From Xenophilus sp. AP218F (lineage in GTDB: Bacteria > Pseudomonadota > Gammaproteobacteria > Burkholderiales > Chromobacteriaceae): DNA of 64,000 nt. A program made the translations under genes and the position numbers. Position 1 is the stretch's first letter; the number at the start of each line of letters is the position of its first letter. Shown here in pieces: positions 7,948 through 16,785 of the stretch. Under the pieces are notes generated by a model that was given only the letters and a program-made list of their open reading frames with translations, was not told the origin of the DNA and did no database searches. The DNA is taken from contig NJIE01000028.1 of NCBI GenBank assembly GCA_002213445.1, positions 39,771 to 103,770 on the forward strand. The letters are read 5' to 3'.

Positions 7948-8730
7948 TTATTTTTCCACGAAGGCGCGTTCGATGGCGTAATCGGCGGGCTCGCCCATGC
8001 GCGGGGATTCCTTGAAGCCGAGGCCGTTGAGGATTTCGCACAGGTCGTGCAGCATGCTCGGGCTGCCGCAGATCAGCGCGCGGTCGTGTTCCGGATTCAT
8101 TTGCGGCAGGCCGATGTCGGCGCACAGTTTGCCGCTGGTGATCAGGTCGGTCAGACGGCCCTGATTGCGGAACGGTTCGCGGGTGACGGTCGGGTAGTAG
8201 ATCAGCTTTTCCTTCACCATGTCGCCGAAGAATTCGTTTTCCGGCAGTTCCTTGGTGATGTAGTCGTGATAGCCCAGCTCGCTGACCCAGCGCACGCCGT
8301 GAGTCAGGATCACCTTGTCGTAGCGTTCGTACACGTCCGGGTCCTTGATGATGGACATGAACGGCGCAAGGCCGGTGCCGGTGGAGAGCAGGTAGAGATT
8401 CTTGCCCGGCAGCAGGTTGTCCTGCACCAGGGTGCCGGTCGGCTTCTTGCTGATCAGCACGGTGTCGCCCACCTTCAGGTGCTGCAGACGGGAGGTCAGC
8501 GGGCCGTCCTGCACCTTGATGCTGTAAAACTCCAGATGCTCTTCGTAGTTGGAGCTGACGATGGAGTAGGCGCGCATCAGCGGCTTGCCGTCCACTTCCA
8601 GGCCTATCATCACGAATTGGCCGTTGATGAAGCGCAGACCGGCGTCGCGGGTGCAGGTAAAGCTGAACAGCGTGTCGTTCCAGTGATGAACGGACAGAAC
8701 CTTTTCAGCAAAAAAATTCGGAGAAGACAT
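7948..8730 (-). CDS. fpr: Ferredoxin--NADP(+) reductase
   Basis: A 260-residue cytosolic flavoenzyme that passes electrons between NADPH and ferredoxin or flavodoxin, feeding iron-sulfur and oxidative-stress functions. The FAD-binding RAYSI motif lies near residue 53, the NADP-binding GTGLAPF near residue 110, and the CGSP motif near residue 215. The C-terminus ends in the extended YAIERAFVEK form typical of the bacterial Azotobacter-type subclass. The ATG gives the family N-terminus but has no strong ribosome site. A TAAAAT near 8797-8792 on the minus strand may be its -10. Convergent with the asr-like gene. Confidence 0.93.
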   Translation of the reverse strand: MSSPNFFAEKVLSVHHWNDTLFSFTCTRDAGLRFINGQFVMIGLEVDGKPLMRAYSIVSSNYEEHLEFYSIKVQDGPLTSRLQHLKVGDTVLISKKPTGTLVQDNLLPGKNLYLLSTGTGLAPFMSIIKDPDVYERYDKVILTHGVRWVSELGYHDYITKELPENEFFGDMVKEKLIYYPTVTREPFRNQGRLTDLITSGKLCADIGLPQMNPEHDRALICGSPSMLHDLCEILNGLGFKESPRMGEPADYAIERAFVEK

Positions 8731-9512
8731 ATCTTGTACGGCTCACTATCCAAAGATTCACAGAATGGTGCGTGGCGGCGATTTTACCCCGAAAGCGTCC
8801 CCGTTGCCCGGACTATCGGCTGGACGGATGGGGAGGGAGGGCTTGGAGGCGGATCATGTTGGCCGGCGACCATGATAGCCGGCACGGGACCTGCGCATGA
8901 TATCCGAGGAGTTATAGCTCTAGGAAGATTGTTTGCTGATTTTATTATCGTTTTTTGTTATTTGTTGCGATGCCGCAAGCTTTTCCGGCGCGGGAAAAGC
9001 AAGAGGGCGCCGCCAGTGTGGGACGCCCTCCGGGATACTGCTTGGGACCAAATTGAACTTGCGCCGCCTATGCCAACGACTCCCAGGCGCAAGGACGATC
9101 ACTCCAAAGAACAAGCTGCACAAACAGCGTGACGATGACTGCGGATGACGCTCAGGCCGCGCGATGCGATGACTTCCGGCCTTGAGCGTTGCCCTCTACG
9201 GGCAGTGTTACGGGGCGCGCAGGCTCCGTTGGTCGATCAAAAACGCAAACGATGACTTTGTGCAATCTGCAATTCACGAGTTTCAATTCATGTCCGGCAG
9301 GCCGGCTGCTTGTAAGGCATGCATCCGTCTTGGATGCTGGTTTGGGTGTTGCTGGCACGCTGTGGTGCTGATCGTTCGGCCGCGTGGCGGGCCGGATCGC
9401 AACGCCGGGGTTCAAGCAAGACAGCCGGAAACTGGCCTCTGACACATCCCCAACCCTCCCTGCTGATGCAACGGTTCCAATATAGACCTTTCGTCGTCGG
9501 CGGGCAAAGCAA
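8731..9512. other. Long gene-poor stretch between fpr and the agt-like gene
   Basis: No gene is supported in about 780 bases. The open frames of 60-97 codons on both strands lack ribosome sites and recognisable sequence. The middle (about 8920-8980) is distinctly AT-richer than its surroundings. It is followed by a perfect 8-bp hairpin (GCTTTTCC 8979-8986 / GGAAAAGC 8993-9000) and by GAGGGCG...CGCCCTC. A smaller hairpin GCATCC/GGATGC lies near 9319-9335. It may hold an RNA gene or a decayed gene; I cannot tell. Confidence 0.35.
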
Positions 9513-10556
9513 TTATTCGCCAGCCGACGGCGCGGCCCATGCCGGCGCGGCGTGATCGCCGTTGGGGCGCAGATGCTGTTCGAACTGGCGGCTGGCGGCT
9601 TGCCAGGAATATGCCTCGGCCACCCGCCGCACCTGTTCTCTGTCCAGCGTCAGCGCCTTGAGGCAGGCGGCGCGCAGGTCCCAGTCGAGCGCGCCGCCGC
9701 CGCTGTCGCCGACGACGTCCAGCGGGCCGGCCACCGGGAAGGCGGCCACCGGCGTGCCGCAGGCCATCGCCTCCAGCAGCACCAGCCCGAAGGTGTCGGT
9801 CAGGCTGGGGAAGACGAACACGTCCGCGGCGCGGTAAAAGCGCGCCAGCTCGGTTTGCGGGAACACGCCGGCGAAATGGACTTCCGGATATTCCTCGCGC
9901 AGGCGGGACAGAAGCGGGCCGTCGCCCACCACCCATTTGCAGCCGGGCAGGTCCAGGCGCAGGAAGGCTTCGATGTTTTTTTCCACCGCCACCCGGCCGA
10001 TGTAGACGAAGCGCGGCGGCTGGCTGTCGTCGAGGCGCGCGCGTTCGCCGGGGCAGAACAGGCGGGTGTCCACGCCGCGGCTCCACAGCTTGACGTTGCG
10101 AAACCCGCGCGCGCTCAGATCGTCGACGATGGACTGAGTGGGCGCCATCACCGCCTGGCCTGCGTTGTGGAAGCGGCGCATCCAGGCGTAGCTGGCCGCG
10201 AGCGGCAGGCGGCAGCGGGCGTGGATGTATTCCGGGAAGCGGGTGTGGTAGGCGGTGGTGAACGCCAGGCCGCGTTTCAGGCAGTAGCGGCGGGCGGCCA
10301 TGCCCAGGGGCCCTTCGGTGGCGATGTGGATGGCGTCCGGGGCGAAGCCGGCGATGCGTTGCGCCACTTGGCGGTAGGGAAACAGCGACAGGCGGATGTC
10401 GGGGTAGGTGGGGCAGGGCAGGGTGCGGAATTCCAGCGGCGTGATCAGGTTGACCTGATGGCCGAAGCCGTCCAGCTCGCGGGCGGTTTCGGTGAGGGAG
10501 CGCACCACGCCGTTGACCTGCGGTTTCCAGGCGTCGGTGATGATCAGGATACGCAT
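9513..10556 (-). CDS. agt: GT4 glycosyltransferase, Agt-like (lipid remodelling)
   Basis: A 347-residue GT-B glycosyltransferase of family 4. The N-terminal acceptor domain begins MRILIITDAWKPQVNGVV, and the C-terminal donor domain carries VFPSLTDTFGLVLLEAMACG with the family E-x7-E type motif. It overlaps the end of the upstream metallophosphoesterase gene by 13 bases, so both are translated from one message. The same two-gene order encodes PlcP and Agt in marine and soil bacteria. There, Agt adds a hexose or hexuronic acid to the diacylglycerol released by PlcP, giving glycolipids that replace phospholipids when phosphate is short. General names such as alpha-mannosyltransferase are the alternative. 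Substrate is inferred from context. Confidence 0.65.
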   Translation of the reverse strand: MRILIITDAWKPQVNGVVRSLTETARELDGFGHQVNLITPLEFRTLPCPTYPDIRLSLFPYRQVAQRIAGFAPDAIHIATEGPLGMAARRYCLKRGLAFTTAYHTRFPEYIHARCRLPLAASYAWMRRFHNAGQAVMAPTQSIVDDLSARGFRNVKLWSRGVDTRLFCPGERARLDDSQPPRFVYIGRVAVEKNIEAFLRLDLPGCKWVVGDGPLLSRLREEYPEVHFAGVFPQTELARFYRAADVFVFPSLTDTFGLVLLEAMACGTPVAAFPVAGPLDVVGDSGGGALDWDLRAACLKALTLDREQVRRVAEAYSWQAASRQFEQHLRPNGDHAAPAWAAPSAGE

Positions 10557-11365
10557 GTGGACTCCTGGGCGGCTGCCGGTTGCGAAGAGGAAAGCGGGGC
10601 GGCGGAAAGCTCGGTCCAGTACAGCACCTGCAAGCTGCCGTCCGGGTGTTCGACCAGCGCCGACAGGCTCTCCACCCAGTCGCCGCTGTTGCCGTAGAGG
10701 ATGCCGTCTATCTCGCGGATTTCCGGCTTGTGGATGTGGCCGCAGATCACGCCGTCGAAGCCGCGCCGCCTGGCCTCGCCGGCCAGCACAGTCTCGAACT
10801 GGCTGATGAAGTTCACCGCGTTCTTCACCTTGTGCTTGAGGTATTGCGACAGCGACCAGTAGGGCAGGCCCAGCTTGGCGCGCAGCCAGTTGAAGCCGCG
10901 GTTGAGCTGCAGGATCAGCGTGTACAGATTGTCGCCCAGGTAGGCCAGCCACTTGGCGTACTGGATGACGCCGTCGAAGGCGTCGCCGTGCACGATCAGC
11001 AGCCGCTTGCCGTCGGCGGTGCGGTGCTCGCATTCGTGGCGGATGGCGATGCCGCCGAAGTCCAGTCCCGCGTACTGGCGGGCGGCCTCGTCGTGGTTGC
11101 CGGGGATATAGATCACCTGGCAGCCCTTGCGCGCGCGGCGCAGCAGCTTCTGCACCACGTCGTTGTGGCTTTGCTTCCAGAACCAGGATTTCTTCAGCTG
11201 CCAGCCGTCGACGATGTCGCCGACCAGGTAGAGATAATCGGATTCGTGCCGGCGCAGGAAGTCCAGCAGATGCTCGGCGCGGCAGCCGGGCGTGCCCAGA
11301 TGGACGTCGGAAATCCAGATGCTGCGCAGGCGGCGGGCGGCTTCGGGGGCGGGATCGGGCTGCAT
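10544..11365 (-). CDS. plcP: PlcP-like metallophosphoesterase (LpxH-like fold)
   Basis: A 273-residue calcineurin-type phosphoesterase. Metal-site motifs are complete: DVH (20-22), GD (49-50), GNHD (89-92), HGD (126-128) and GHIH (209-212). Automatic annotation would often call it UDP-2,3-diacylglucosamine diphosphatase. However, the phospholipase C PlcP belongs to this same branch and sits beside a GT4 glycosyltransferase, as here. PlcP removes the head group of phosphatidylethanolamine or phosphatidylglycerol to give diacylglycerol. The ATG at 11365 starts just before the conserved domain; a longer frame upstream is possible but not conserved-looking. A Pho-box-like sequence lies 69-86 bases upstream. 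LpxH function in lipid A synthesis cannot be excluded. Confidence 0.65.
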   Translation of the reverse strand: MQPDPAPEAARRLRSIWISDVHLGTPGCRAEHLLDFLRRHESDYLYLVGDIVDGWQLKKSWFWKQSHNDVVQKLLRRARKGCQVIYIPGNHDEAARQYAGLDFGGIAIRHECEHRTADGKRLLIVHGDAFDGVIQYAKWLAYLGDNLYTLILQLNRGFNWLRAKLGLPYWSLSQYLKHKVKNAVNFISQFETVLAGEARRRGFDGVICGHIHKPEIREIDGILYGNSGDWVESLSALVEHPDGSLQVLYWTELSAAPLSSSQPAAAQESTCVS

Positions 11366-11433
11366 GGCGTATCCGTCTTCCGTGGCGACCGGCTCATGCT
11401 GCCGCGGCAAGATGACCGGCGGATATCGCTTTG

Positions 11434-11451
11434 TTGACAACCGGATGACGC
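11434..11451 (-). promoter_or_regulatory. Pho-box-like direct repeat upstream of plcP-like gene
   Basis: Read on the minus strand: GCGTCAT, a four-base spacer CCGG, then TTGTCAA. This has the 7-4-7 layout of a Pho box (CTGTCAT-N4-CTGTCAT), each half matching 5 of 7. The spacer is not AT-rich as in good sites. Support is mainly that the downstream genes look phosphate-responsive. Confidence 0.35.
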
Positions 11452-11583
11452 GTAGCGGGCGCATGTCCTTGCGCCGGGCAGGGGCGAATTGAAAACGCCG
11501 ATGACCGGTTTGGATCTTTGAATTGCCGGGTCTGCGCGGCGGGGTTTCAATGAACGCCACTCTTTTTCCCGTCGGAGTTTGCC

Positions 11584-12777
11584 GTGTTTCATTCTTCTGT
11601 CGCCCGTCAAGCGGCGCTGGTCGGCGCGCTGGTGCTGGCCGGCCTCAATCTGCGTCCGGCGCTGGCCGCCATCGGGCCTTTGCTGGCGGCGATTCGCGCC
11701 GATCTGCCCATGAGTTACGTCCAGGTGTCCGGACTGACGATGCTGCCGGTGCTGGCCATGGGCCTGGCCATGTTTCGCGGCGGCAGGCTGAGCGCGCGCT
11801 GGGGCGAGCACCGCGTCGTGGGGCTGGCCCTGGCGTTGATCGGGCTGGCCAGTCTGGCCAGGCTGTTCGCCTCATCGGTCTGGGGTCTGATGGCCAGCGC
11901 GCTGGCGGCCGGGGCGGGCATCGCTCTGGTCCAGGCGGTGTTGCCGGGGCTGATCAAACGCCGTTTCCCGCAGCGGCTTGCCGGGCTGATGGGGATTTAC
12001 GTCACCGCCATCATGGCCGGCGCGGCCTTGTCGGCGGCGCTGTCGCCGTGGATGGCGGCGCGTTTCGGGCACTGGCAGGGCGGGCTGGCCGTCTGGTCGG
12101 CGCTGGCGTTGCTCGCGCTGGCCGGCTGGCATGGCGTCGGCGGGCAGGTGACGGGCGAGGCCGATGCGCCGCGCCGCGCGCCGCCGGCGGCGTCCTTCGC
12201 CGGCCAGCCTCGCGCCTGGCTACTGGGCGTGTTTTTCGGTTTGGGGACGGCGGCGTATACCTGCGTGCTGGCCTGGCTGCCGCCCTATTTTGTCGAACAG
12301 GGCTGGCAGGCGACCGAGTCCGGCTTGCTGCTGGCGCTGTTGACCGGCATGGAAGTGTTGTCCGGCCTGCTGATGCCGGCGCTGGCCGCGCGCAGCCTTG
12401 ACCGGCGGCCGACGCTGTTCCTGTTGCTGACCCTGGTCATCATCGGCTTTTTCGGCCTGGCGCTGGCGCCGCTGAGCCAACCTCTGCTATGGGCTTGCCT
12501 GCTGGGTTTGGGCATCGGCGGCCTGTTCCCGCTCAGTCTGATCGTGGCGATGGATCATCTGGATTCGCCGCGGCGGGCCGGCGAGCTGACCGCCTTCGTT
12601 CAAGGCGTGGGCTATCTGATCGCGGCGCTCTCTCCGCTGGCGGCCGGCTGGATCAAGGACCTCACGGCCAGTTTCGCGCAAGCCTGGCAACTGCTGGCGC
12701 TGATGAGCGCGGCGATGCTGGCCATGGCCTGGCGCTTCCGGCCGAGGGACTATGCCCGCCATTTCCCTGGCGGCTAG
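11584..12777 (+). CDS. CynX/NimT-family MFS transporter
   Basis: A 397-residue inner-membrane protein with twelve predicted helices. The first helix carries GLNLRPALAAIGPLL, the hallmark of the CynX/NimT (cyanate permease, 2-nitroimidazole transporter) family of the major facilitator superfamily. The start is GTG at 11584, with CGGAG about nine bases before it. It is convergent with the LysR-type gene, their 3' ends overlapping by four bases. Substrate is unknown; cyanate is not implied, since no cyanase gene is nearby. Confidence 0.85.
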   Translation: MFHSSVARQAALVGALVLAGLNLRPALAAIGPLLAAIRADLPMSYVQVSGLTMLPVLAMGLAMFRGGRLSARWGEHRVVGLALALIGLASLARLFASSVWGLMASALAAGAGIALVQAVLPGLIKRRFPQRLAGLMGIYVTAIMAGAALSAALSPWMAARFGHWQGGLAVWSALALLALAGWHGVGGQVTGEADAPRRAPPAASFAGQPRAWLLGVFFGLGTAAYTCVLAWLPPYFVEQGWQATESGLLLALLTGMEVLSGLLMPALAARSLDRRPTLFLLLTLVIIGFFGLALAPLSQPLLWACLLGLGIGGLFPLSLIVAMDHLDSPRRAGELTAFVQGVGYLIAALSPLAAGWIKDLTASFAQAWQLLALMSAAMLAMAWRFRPRDYARHFPGG

Positions 12778-13700
12778 CGCTCAAGACTGGCGCAGGTCTC
12801 GATCAGCTGACGCCGCAGCCAGCGGTTGGCGGCTTGTTCTTGCCGCCTGGCGCTCCACGCCATCTCCAGGCTGAAACCGGGCAGCCCCGCCGGCGCGGGA
12901 CGGGCGGCGATGCCGGGCCGCCGCAGCCGCGGCAGCAGGCGTTCCGGCAGCATCAGCAGCAAGGGGCTGTCCGGCAGCAAGGACATGGCGCTGTAATAGC
13001 TATTGGTATGGGCGGCGATTTGACGGCTGAGGCCCTGGGCGGCCAGCCAGCCGTCCACCAGATTGCGAGCGCCGTGCCAGGGCGTGGGAAAGACATGCCG
13101 GCGCGCCAGAAACTGCTCCAGCGGCATCGCCTCTTCGCAGTCCGCGACGCCGGCCTCCACGATCAGCAGCCGGTCTGCCAGCAGGGTCTGGCTGAGGAGC
13201 CCGGACGCTGGACGGGAAGGATCGGGGCCGAACAGCAGGGCGAGATCGATTTCGCCGTCGGCCAGCTGGCGGTGGGGCAGCGCCTGCTCGGGCTTGCGGA
13301 TGCGCAGCGTCGCCCGCGCGCCGGCGGCTTGCAGCCTGGCCAGCAGCGCCGGCAGGATCAGGATCTCGAAGTATTCGGGCGCGTAGACGGTGAAGGCCGC
13401 ATCCTGCGTCTGCGGGTCGAAGAGGGCGGCTTCCTGCTGGCAGGCGGCCATCGTTTGCAGCATCTGCTGAATCCGGGGATGGAGCAGGTCGGCGCGATGG
13501 GTGGGCGTCATGCCCTGGCTGGTCGGCACGAACAAGGCGTCGCCCAGCGCGTCGCGCAACCGCTTCAGTCCGTAGCTGACGCTGGATTGGCTGAGGTCCA
13601 GTTCGGCGGCGGCGGCGGTGACGCTGCGGAGTTGATGGATGCGTTCGAAAATCAGCAGATCCTGAAAATCGAGCTTGCGCACCCGGTTGTTGAGCTGCAT
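12774..13700 (-). CDS. LysR-type transcriptional regulator
   Basis: A 308-residue LysR-family regulator. The N-terminal winged helix-turn-helix spans about residues 8-68 (LRSVTAAAAELDLSQSSVSYGLKRLRDALGDALF), followed by a periplasmic-binding-like effector domain to the C-terminus. It resembles the NodD/PcpR/SyrM-like branch more than CysB-type proteins. No divergently transcribed metabolic gene lies next to it: the neighbour across its promoter is the two-component system, and the gene convergent with it is the CynX/NimT transporter. Either could be a target; this is not shown. Confidence 0.88.
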   Translation of the reverse strand: MQLNNRVRKLDFQDLLIFERIHQLRSVTAAAAELDLSQSSVSYGLKRLRDALGDALFVPTSQGMTPTHRADLLHPRIQQMLQTMAACQQEAALFDPQTQDAAFTVYAPEYFEILILPALLARLQAAGARATLRIRKPEQALPHRQLADGEIDLALLFGPDPSRPASGLLSQTLLADRLLIVEAGVADCEEAMPLEQFLARRHVFPTPWHGARNLVDGWLAAQGLSRQIAAHTNSYYSAMSLLPDSPLLLMLPERLLPRLRRPGIAARPAPAGLPGFSLEMAWSARRQEQAANRWLRRQLIETCASLER

Positions 13701-13801
13701 GGCGGCCTGTCTGGCGGGGTGGGGGTGGTCATTATACTTTTGTCATCAATGGCCGTAATCCGGCGGCGAAGGCGCGGCCAGCGCCGGTTTTCTTGGCATC
13801 G

Positions 13802-13834
13802 CTTAAGGCCGGCTTAAGCCGCATCTGTTTTAAT
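13802..13834 (+). promoter_or_regulatory. PmrA/QseB-type box and promoter of the two-component operon
   Basis: CTTAAG (13802-13807), five bases, CTTAAG (13813-13818) is a perfect 11-base-spaced direct repeat of the PmrA box type. A TTTAAT -10 follows at 13829-13834, ten bases on, so the box takes the -35 position. It lies about 45 bases before the response-regulator start and implies autoregulation. Confidence 0.7.
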
Positions 13835-13862
13835 GCAGGCTGACGCTTATCGGGAGAAGAAC

Positions 13863-14525
13863 ATGCGGATTCTGGCGGTGGAGGATGACGCCCAGATCGG
13901 CGACGGCCTCAAGGCCGGGCTGGAACAGCTGGGTTTTGTCGTCGATTGGCTGCGCAACGGCAAGGACGGCCTGGCGGCGCTGTCGGCCGCGCCCTACGAC
14001 GCGGTGGTGCTGGATCTGGGCTTGCCGGGCATGGACGGGCTGGACATTCTCAGCGCCTGGCGGCGCGGCGGGCGCGATGTGCCGGTGCTGGTGCTGACCG
14101 CGCGCGACGCGCTGGCCGACCGCATCGGCGGGCTGGACGCCGGGGCCGACGACTATCTGGTCAAGCCCTTCGCGCTGGCCGAGGTGGCCGCCCGGTTGCG
14201 CGCGCTGCATCGCCGCCGCCACGGCCAGACCACGCCGCAGTGGCGGCACGGCCGCCTCAGTTTCGACCCGGTGGCGCGGCGCGCGACGCTGGACGACGAG
14301 CCGCTGGAATTGACCGCGCGCGAGCTGGCGCTGCTGGAGTTGCTGCTCAGCCACAAGGGACGGGTGCTGCCGCGCGAACTGATCGAGGAAAAGCTGTACG
14401 GCTGGGACCAGGAGCTGGAGAGCAACGCGGTGGAGGTGCACGTCCACCACCTGCGCAAGAAGCTGGGCAGCGCCTTCATCCGCACCCAGCGCGGCGTCGG
14501 CTACACGCTGGGAGAGCCGGCATGA
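13863..14525 (+). CDS. OmpR-family response regulator (QseB/PmrA-like)
   Basis: A 220-residue response regulator. The receiver domain has the acidic pocket E7/D8/D9, phospho-acceptor D51 (VVLDLGLPG), the conserved threonine in LVLTARD and the lysine in DDYLVKPF. A linker leads to an OmpR-type winged-helix DNA-binding domain with the [17 protein letters not shown] recognition region typical of QseB and PmrA. The ATG at 13863 follows GGGAGAAG; a longer frame from 13833 is not needed. It overlaps the kinase gene by four bases (ATGA). The upstream PmrA-type box argues for positive autoregulation. Signals for such systems include metals, low pH and antimicrobial peptides; which applies here is unknown. 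Confidence 0.9.
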   Translation: MRILAVEDDAQIGDGLKAGLEQLGFVVDWLRNGKDGLAALSAAPYDAVVLDLGLPGMDGLDILSAWRRGGRDVPVLVLTARDALADRIGGLDAGADDYLVKPFALAEVAARLRALHRRRHGQTTPQWRHGRLSFDPVARRATLDDEPLELTARELALLELLLSHKGRVLPRELIEEKLYGWDQELESNAVEVHVHHLRKKLGSAFIRTQRGVGYTLGEPA

Positions 14526-15877
14526 GGCCGCTGCGCAGCCTGCAGGCCCGATTGACGCTGCTGATGCTGCTGATCGTGCCCTTGATCTGGCTGCTGGCGT
14601 CGGCGTCGGCGGCCTGGAGCGTGCACAAGCAGATCGACGAGCTGTACGACACCGAAATGGCGCAGTTCGCCCGCCAGTTGCTGACGCTGGAGCTGCGCGG
14701 CGACGTCGATCCGCATATCCCGCCCAAGCTCAAGCACCTGCTGCGCGGCGGCGACAAGGGCGAGATCGACAACGACGAGTTCGGCCTGGCGGTCTGGAAC
14801 GCGCAGGGCGATTTGCTGCTCAGCGACGGCCGCGGCCGGCGCTTCCGCTTCGCGCCGGACAAGCGCGGCTTCTACGACTACGAAGGCCGCGACGATGACC
14901 ATCGCTGGCGGCTGATCTATCTGGCCGACCCGGAAAGCGGCCGCCATGTCGCGGTGGGCCAGCGCGCCGAGATGCGCCACGAGATGGTGCTGGAGGTGAT
15001 TCTGGCGCAGCTGACGCCGTGGCTGGCGGGCTTGCCGCTGATGCTGCTGCTGATCTTGTGGGCGCTGCGGCGCGAGCTGCGGCCGCTGCGGCGGGTGGCC
15101 GCCGGCATCGCCGCGCGCGACCCGGCCGATCAGACTCCGGTGCGCGACGCGGTGCCGTCGGAAATCCAGCCGCTGCTGGACGCGCTCAACACGCTGTTCG
15201 AACGGGTGGCGACCATGCTGGAGCGCGAGCGCCGCTTCACCGCCGACGCGGCCCACGAGCTGCGCACGCCGCTGGCCGGCTTGCGGGTGCAGGCCGAGGT
15301 GATCGGCCTGATGCGCGACGAAGCCAAGCGCCAGCACGCGCTGGAGCAATTGCAGCTGGGCATCGTGCGCGCCACCCGGCTGGTGGAGCAACTGCTGGCC
15401 ATGTCGCGGCTGGACCCCTTGCAGGGCTTGTCGCAACGTTCGCCCATCCGCTGGCGCGAGGCCGTGGAGCGGGTGATGGCCGAACTGGAGGCCGAGGCCG
15501 CCGGCAAGCGGATCGCGCTGCGGGGCGATTGGCGTTGCCCGGACGAGGAAGTCCTGCCCTTGTCCGGCGACCAGACCCTGCTGGAGCTTCTGCTGCGCAA
15601 TCTTCTGGAAAACGCCGTGCGCTACAGCCCGCCGGACAGCCTGGTCGCGGTGGAGCTGTCGCCGCAGGCGGTGACGGTGCGCGACCAGGGGCCGGGCATC
15701 GCGCCGGAGTATCTGGAGCGGGTGCGCGAGCGCTTCTTCCGTCCGCCGGGCCAGGACGTGGCCGGCAGCGGCCTGGGCCTGTCCATCGTCGAGCGGGTGG
15801 CCGATCTGCACGGTTTGCGCCTGCGGCTGGCCAACCGGGAGGAGGGCGGGCTTTCGGCCGAGCTGAGCCGGCGTTGA
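14522..15877 (+). CDS. Sensor histidine kinase (QseC/PmrB-like)
   Basis: A 451-residue membrane kinase, partner of the response regulator just upstream (ATGA overlap). Two transmembrane helices (about residues 12-33 and 160-180) flank a periplasmic sensor of about 125 residues. This is followed by a HAMP-like linker, the phospho-accepting H-box ([15 protein letters not shown]), an N-box ([11 protein letters not shown]) and G-boxes ([18 protein letters not shown]). The periplasmic loop is rich in Asp, Glu and Arg, which would suit cation or pH sensing, but this is only suggestive. A terminator follows about 90 bases after the stop. Confidence 0.9.
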   Translation: MRPLRSLQARLTLLMLLIVPLIWLLASASAAWSVHKQIDELYDTEMAQFARQLLTLELRGDVDPHIPPKLKHLLRGGDKGEIDNDEFGLAVWNAQGDLLLSDGRGRRFRFAPDKRGFYDYEGRDDDHRWRLIYLADPESGRHVAVGQRAEMRHEMVLEVILAQLTPWLAGLPLMLLLILWALRRELRPLRRVAAGIAARDPADQTPVRDAVPSEIQPLLDALNTLFERVATMLERERRFTADAAHELRTPLAGLRVQAEVIGLMRDEAKRQHALEQLQLGIVRATRLVEQLLAMSRLDPLQGLSQRSPIRWREAVERVMAELEAEAAGKRIALRGDWRCPDEEVLPLSGDQTLLELLLRNLLENAVRYSPPDSLVAVELSPQAVTVRDQGPGIAPEYLERVRERFFRPPGQDVAGSGLGLSIVERVADLHGLRLRLANREEGGLSAELSRR

Positions 15878-15966
15878 GCGCCTGCGACAATTGGTCGCAG
15901 CGCCGGCGGCGGCGATGAGAGTATGCTGTGTCGGTCGGGAAGCGTTTCCCGGCCTCCAATGTTGCG

Positions 15967-15992
15967 GCCCGCCCTGACCCGGCGGGCTTTTT
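15967..15992 (+). terminator. Intrinsic terminator after the two-component operon
   Basis: GCCCGCC (15967-15973) pairs with GGCGGGC (15981-15987) and is followed by five T residues. It lies between the kinase and the convergent zinc-ribbon gene. Confidence 0.85.
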
Positions 15993-16004
15993 CTTGCCTG
16001 CGCG

Positions 16005-16247
16005 TCACAGCGCGGCGCCGCAGCGCTGGCAGAAGCGCGCGCCGTCGGCGGGCTCGCCGCCGCAGCGGCCGCAGGCCGGCGGCGTTCGCGCTCGACCGCA
16101 GCCCGGACAGAAGCGGGCATCCATCGGCAGCGGCTGGCGGCAGCCCGGGCACGCGGCGGCGGGCAAAGAAGAGTGGCGGTTATCGCGGCGATGGCGGCGG
16201 TCGGCGCGGCCGTGGTGTCCGCCCAGCCATTTGTCCAGCAATCCCAT
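16005..16247 (-). CDS. Small double zinc-ribbon protein
   Basis: An 80-residue protein. The first 30 residues are His/Arg-rich, followed by two zinc ribbons made of four CxxC pairs (C33/C36 with C47/C50; C59/C62 with C73/C76). It matches the double zinc ribbon domain seen in many proteins of unknown role. A strong AGGAG site lies six bases before the ATG, which supports real translation despite the size. Function is unknown; nucleic-acid or protein binding is possible. It is probably monocistronic. Confidence 0.75.
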   Translation of the reverse strand: MGLLDKWLGGHHGRADRRHRRDNRHSSLPAAACPGCRQPLPMDARFCPGCGRARTPPACGRCGGEPADGARFCQRCGAAL

Positions 16248-16331
16248 TGGCGTTCTCCTGATGGCGTTGGCGGCGAAAAGATCCGCCGCTGCCGCCAGTA
16301 AGCGGCCTGTAGCCGCTACAGGGTCAAGCGC

Positions 16332-16724
16332 TCAAGGGCGGGAGGCGAAACGCATGCGCCAGAACAGGACGTTGCAAACCCCGCCGGCCACCGCGCCCAG
16401 ATAGATCGTCATCGCGTCGTTGTAGAACAGCGGCTCGGCCAGACGGGCGTAGAGCAGGGTCGCGACGCTGCCGCTGAACGCGCCGGGCAGGAAGGCGGCC
16501 AGGACCAGCAGCCAGGCTGGCCAGCTTTGCTGCCAGCCGGCGATCGCGCCGGCCAGCAGCATGCGCAGCGGGCATAGCAGCAGGCCCGTCGCCATGGCCG
16601 GTATCGCCCCCATCAGATAGGCCATCATCGGCACCACGCCGCTGGCCAGCAGCCCGACCATGGGCCCGAGCAGGATGAACAGCGTCAGGCCGCAGGCCAG
16701 GATTTTCAGGTAGGGAGTCTTCAT
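16332..16724 (-). CDS. Hypothetical four-helix membrane protein
   Basis: A 130-residue hydrophobic protein with about four transmembrane segments (near residues 8-27, 33-52, 68-92 and 103-120). I do not recognise a family. Arginine-containing loops suggest an inner-membrane location. It lies between the zinc-ribbon gene and the copper locus, transcribed in the same direction as both, with its own weak GGCGGA ribosome site. No link to either is evident. Confidence 0.6.
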   Translation of the reverse strand: MKTPYLKILACGLTLFILLGPMVGLLASGVVPMMAYLMGAIPAMATGLLLCPLRMLLAGAIAGWQQSWPAWLLVLAAFLPGAFSGSVATLLYARLAEPLFYNDAMTIYLGAVAGGVCNVLFWRMRFASRP

Positions 16725-16785
16725 GCTTCCGCCATCGGGAAAAAGGCTTCCAGCCTAGCAGACTGCAAGCCTGGCGACGAGTGGC

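Noticed and set aside
9353..9367. Sigma-54-like TGGCAC...GTGCT sequence
   Set aside because: The spacing between the GG and GC elements is one base too long and the -12 half is imperfect; no gene lies suitably downstream.
9152..9445. Possible small genes on either strand in the fpr-agt gap
   Set aside because: Overlapping short frames on both strands, no ribosome site, no coding bias and no recognisable sequence.
10544..11365. Straight annotation as LpxH (lipid A synthesis)
   Set aside because: The fold fits, but the overlapping GT4 partner and Pho-like upstream site favour PlcP; LpxH remains an alternative.
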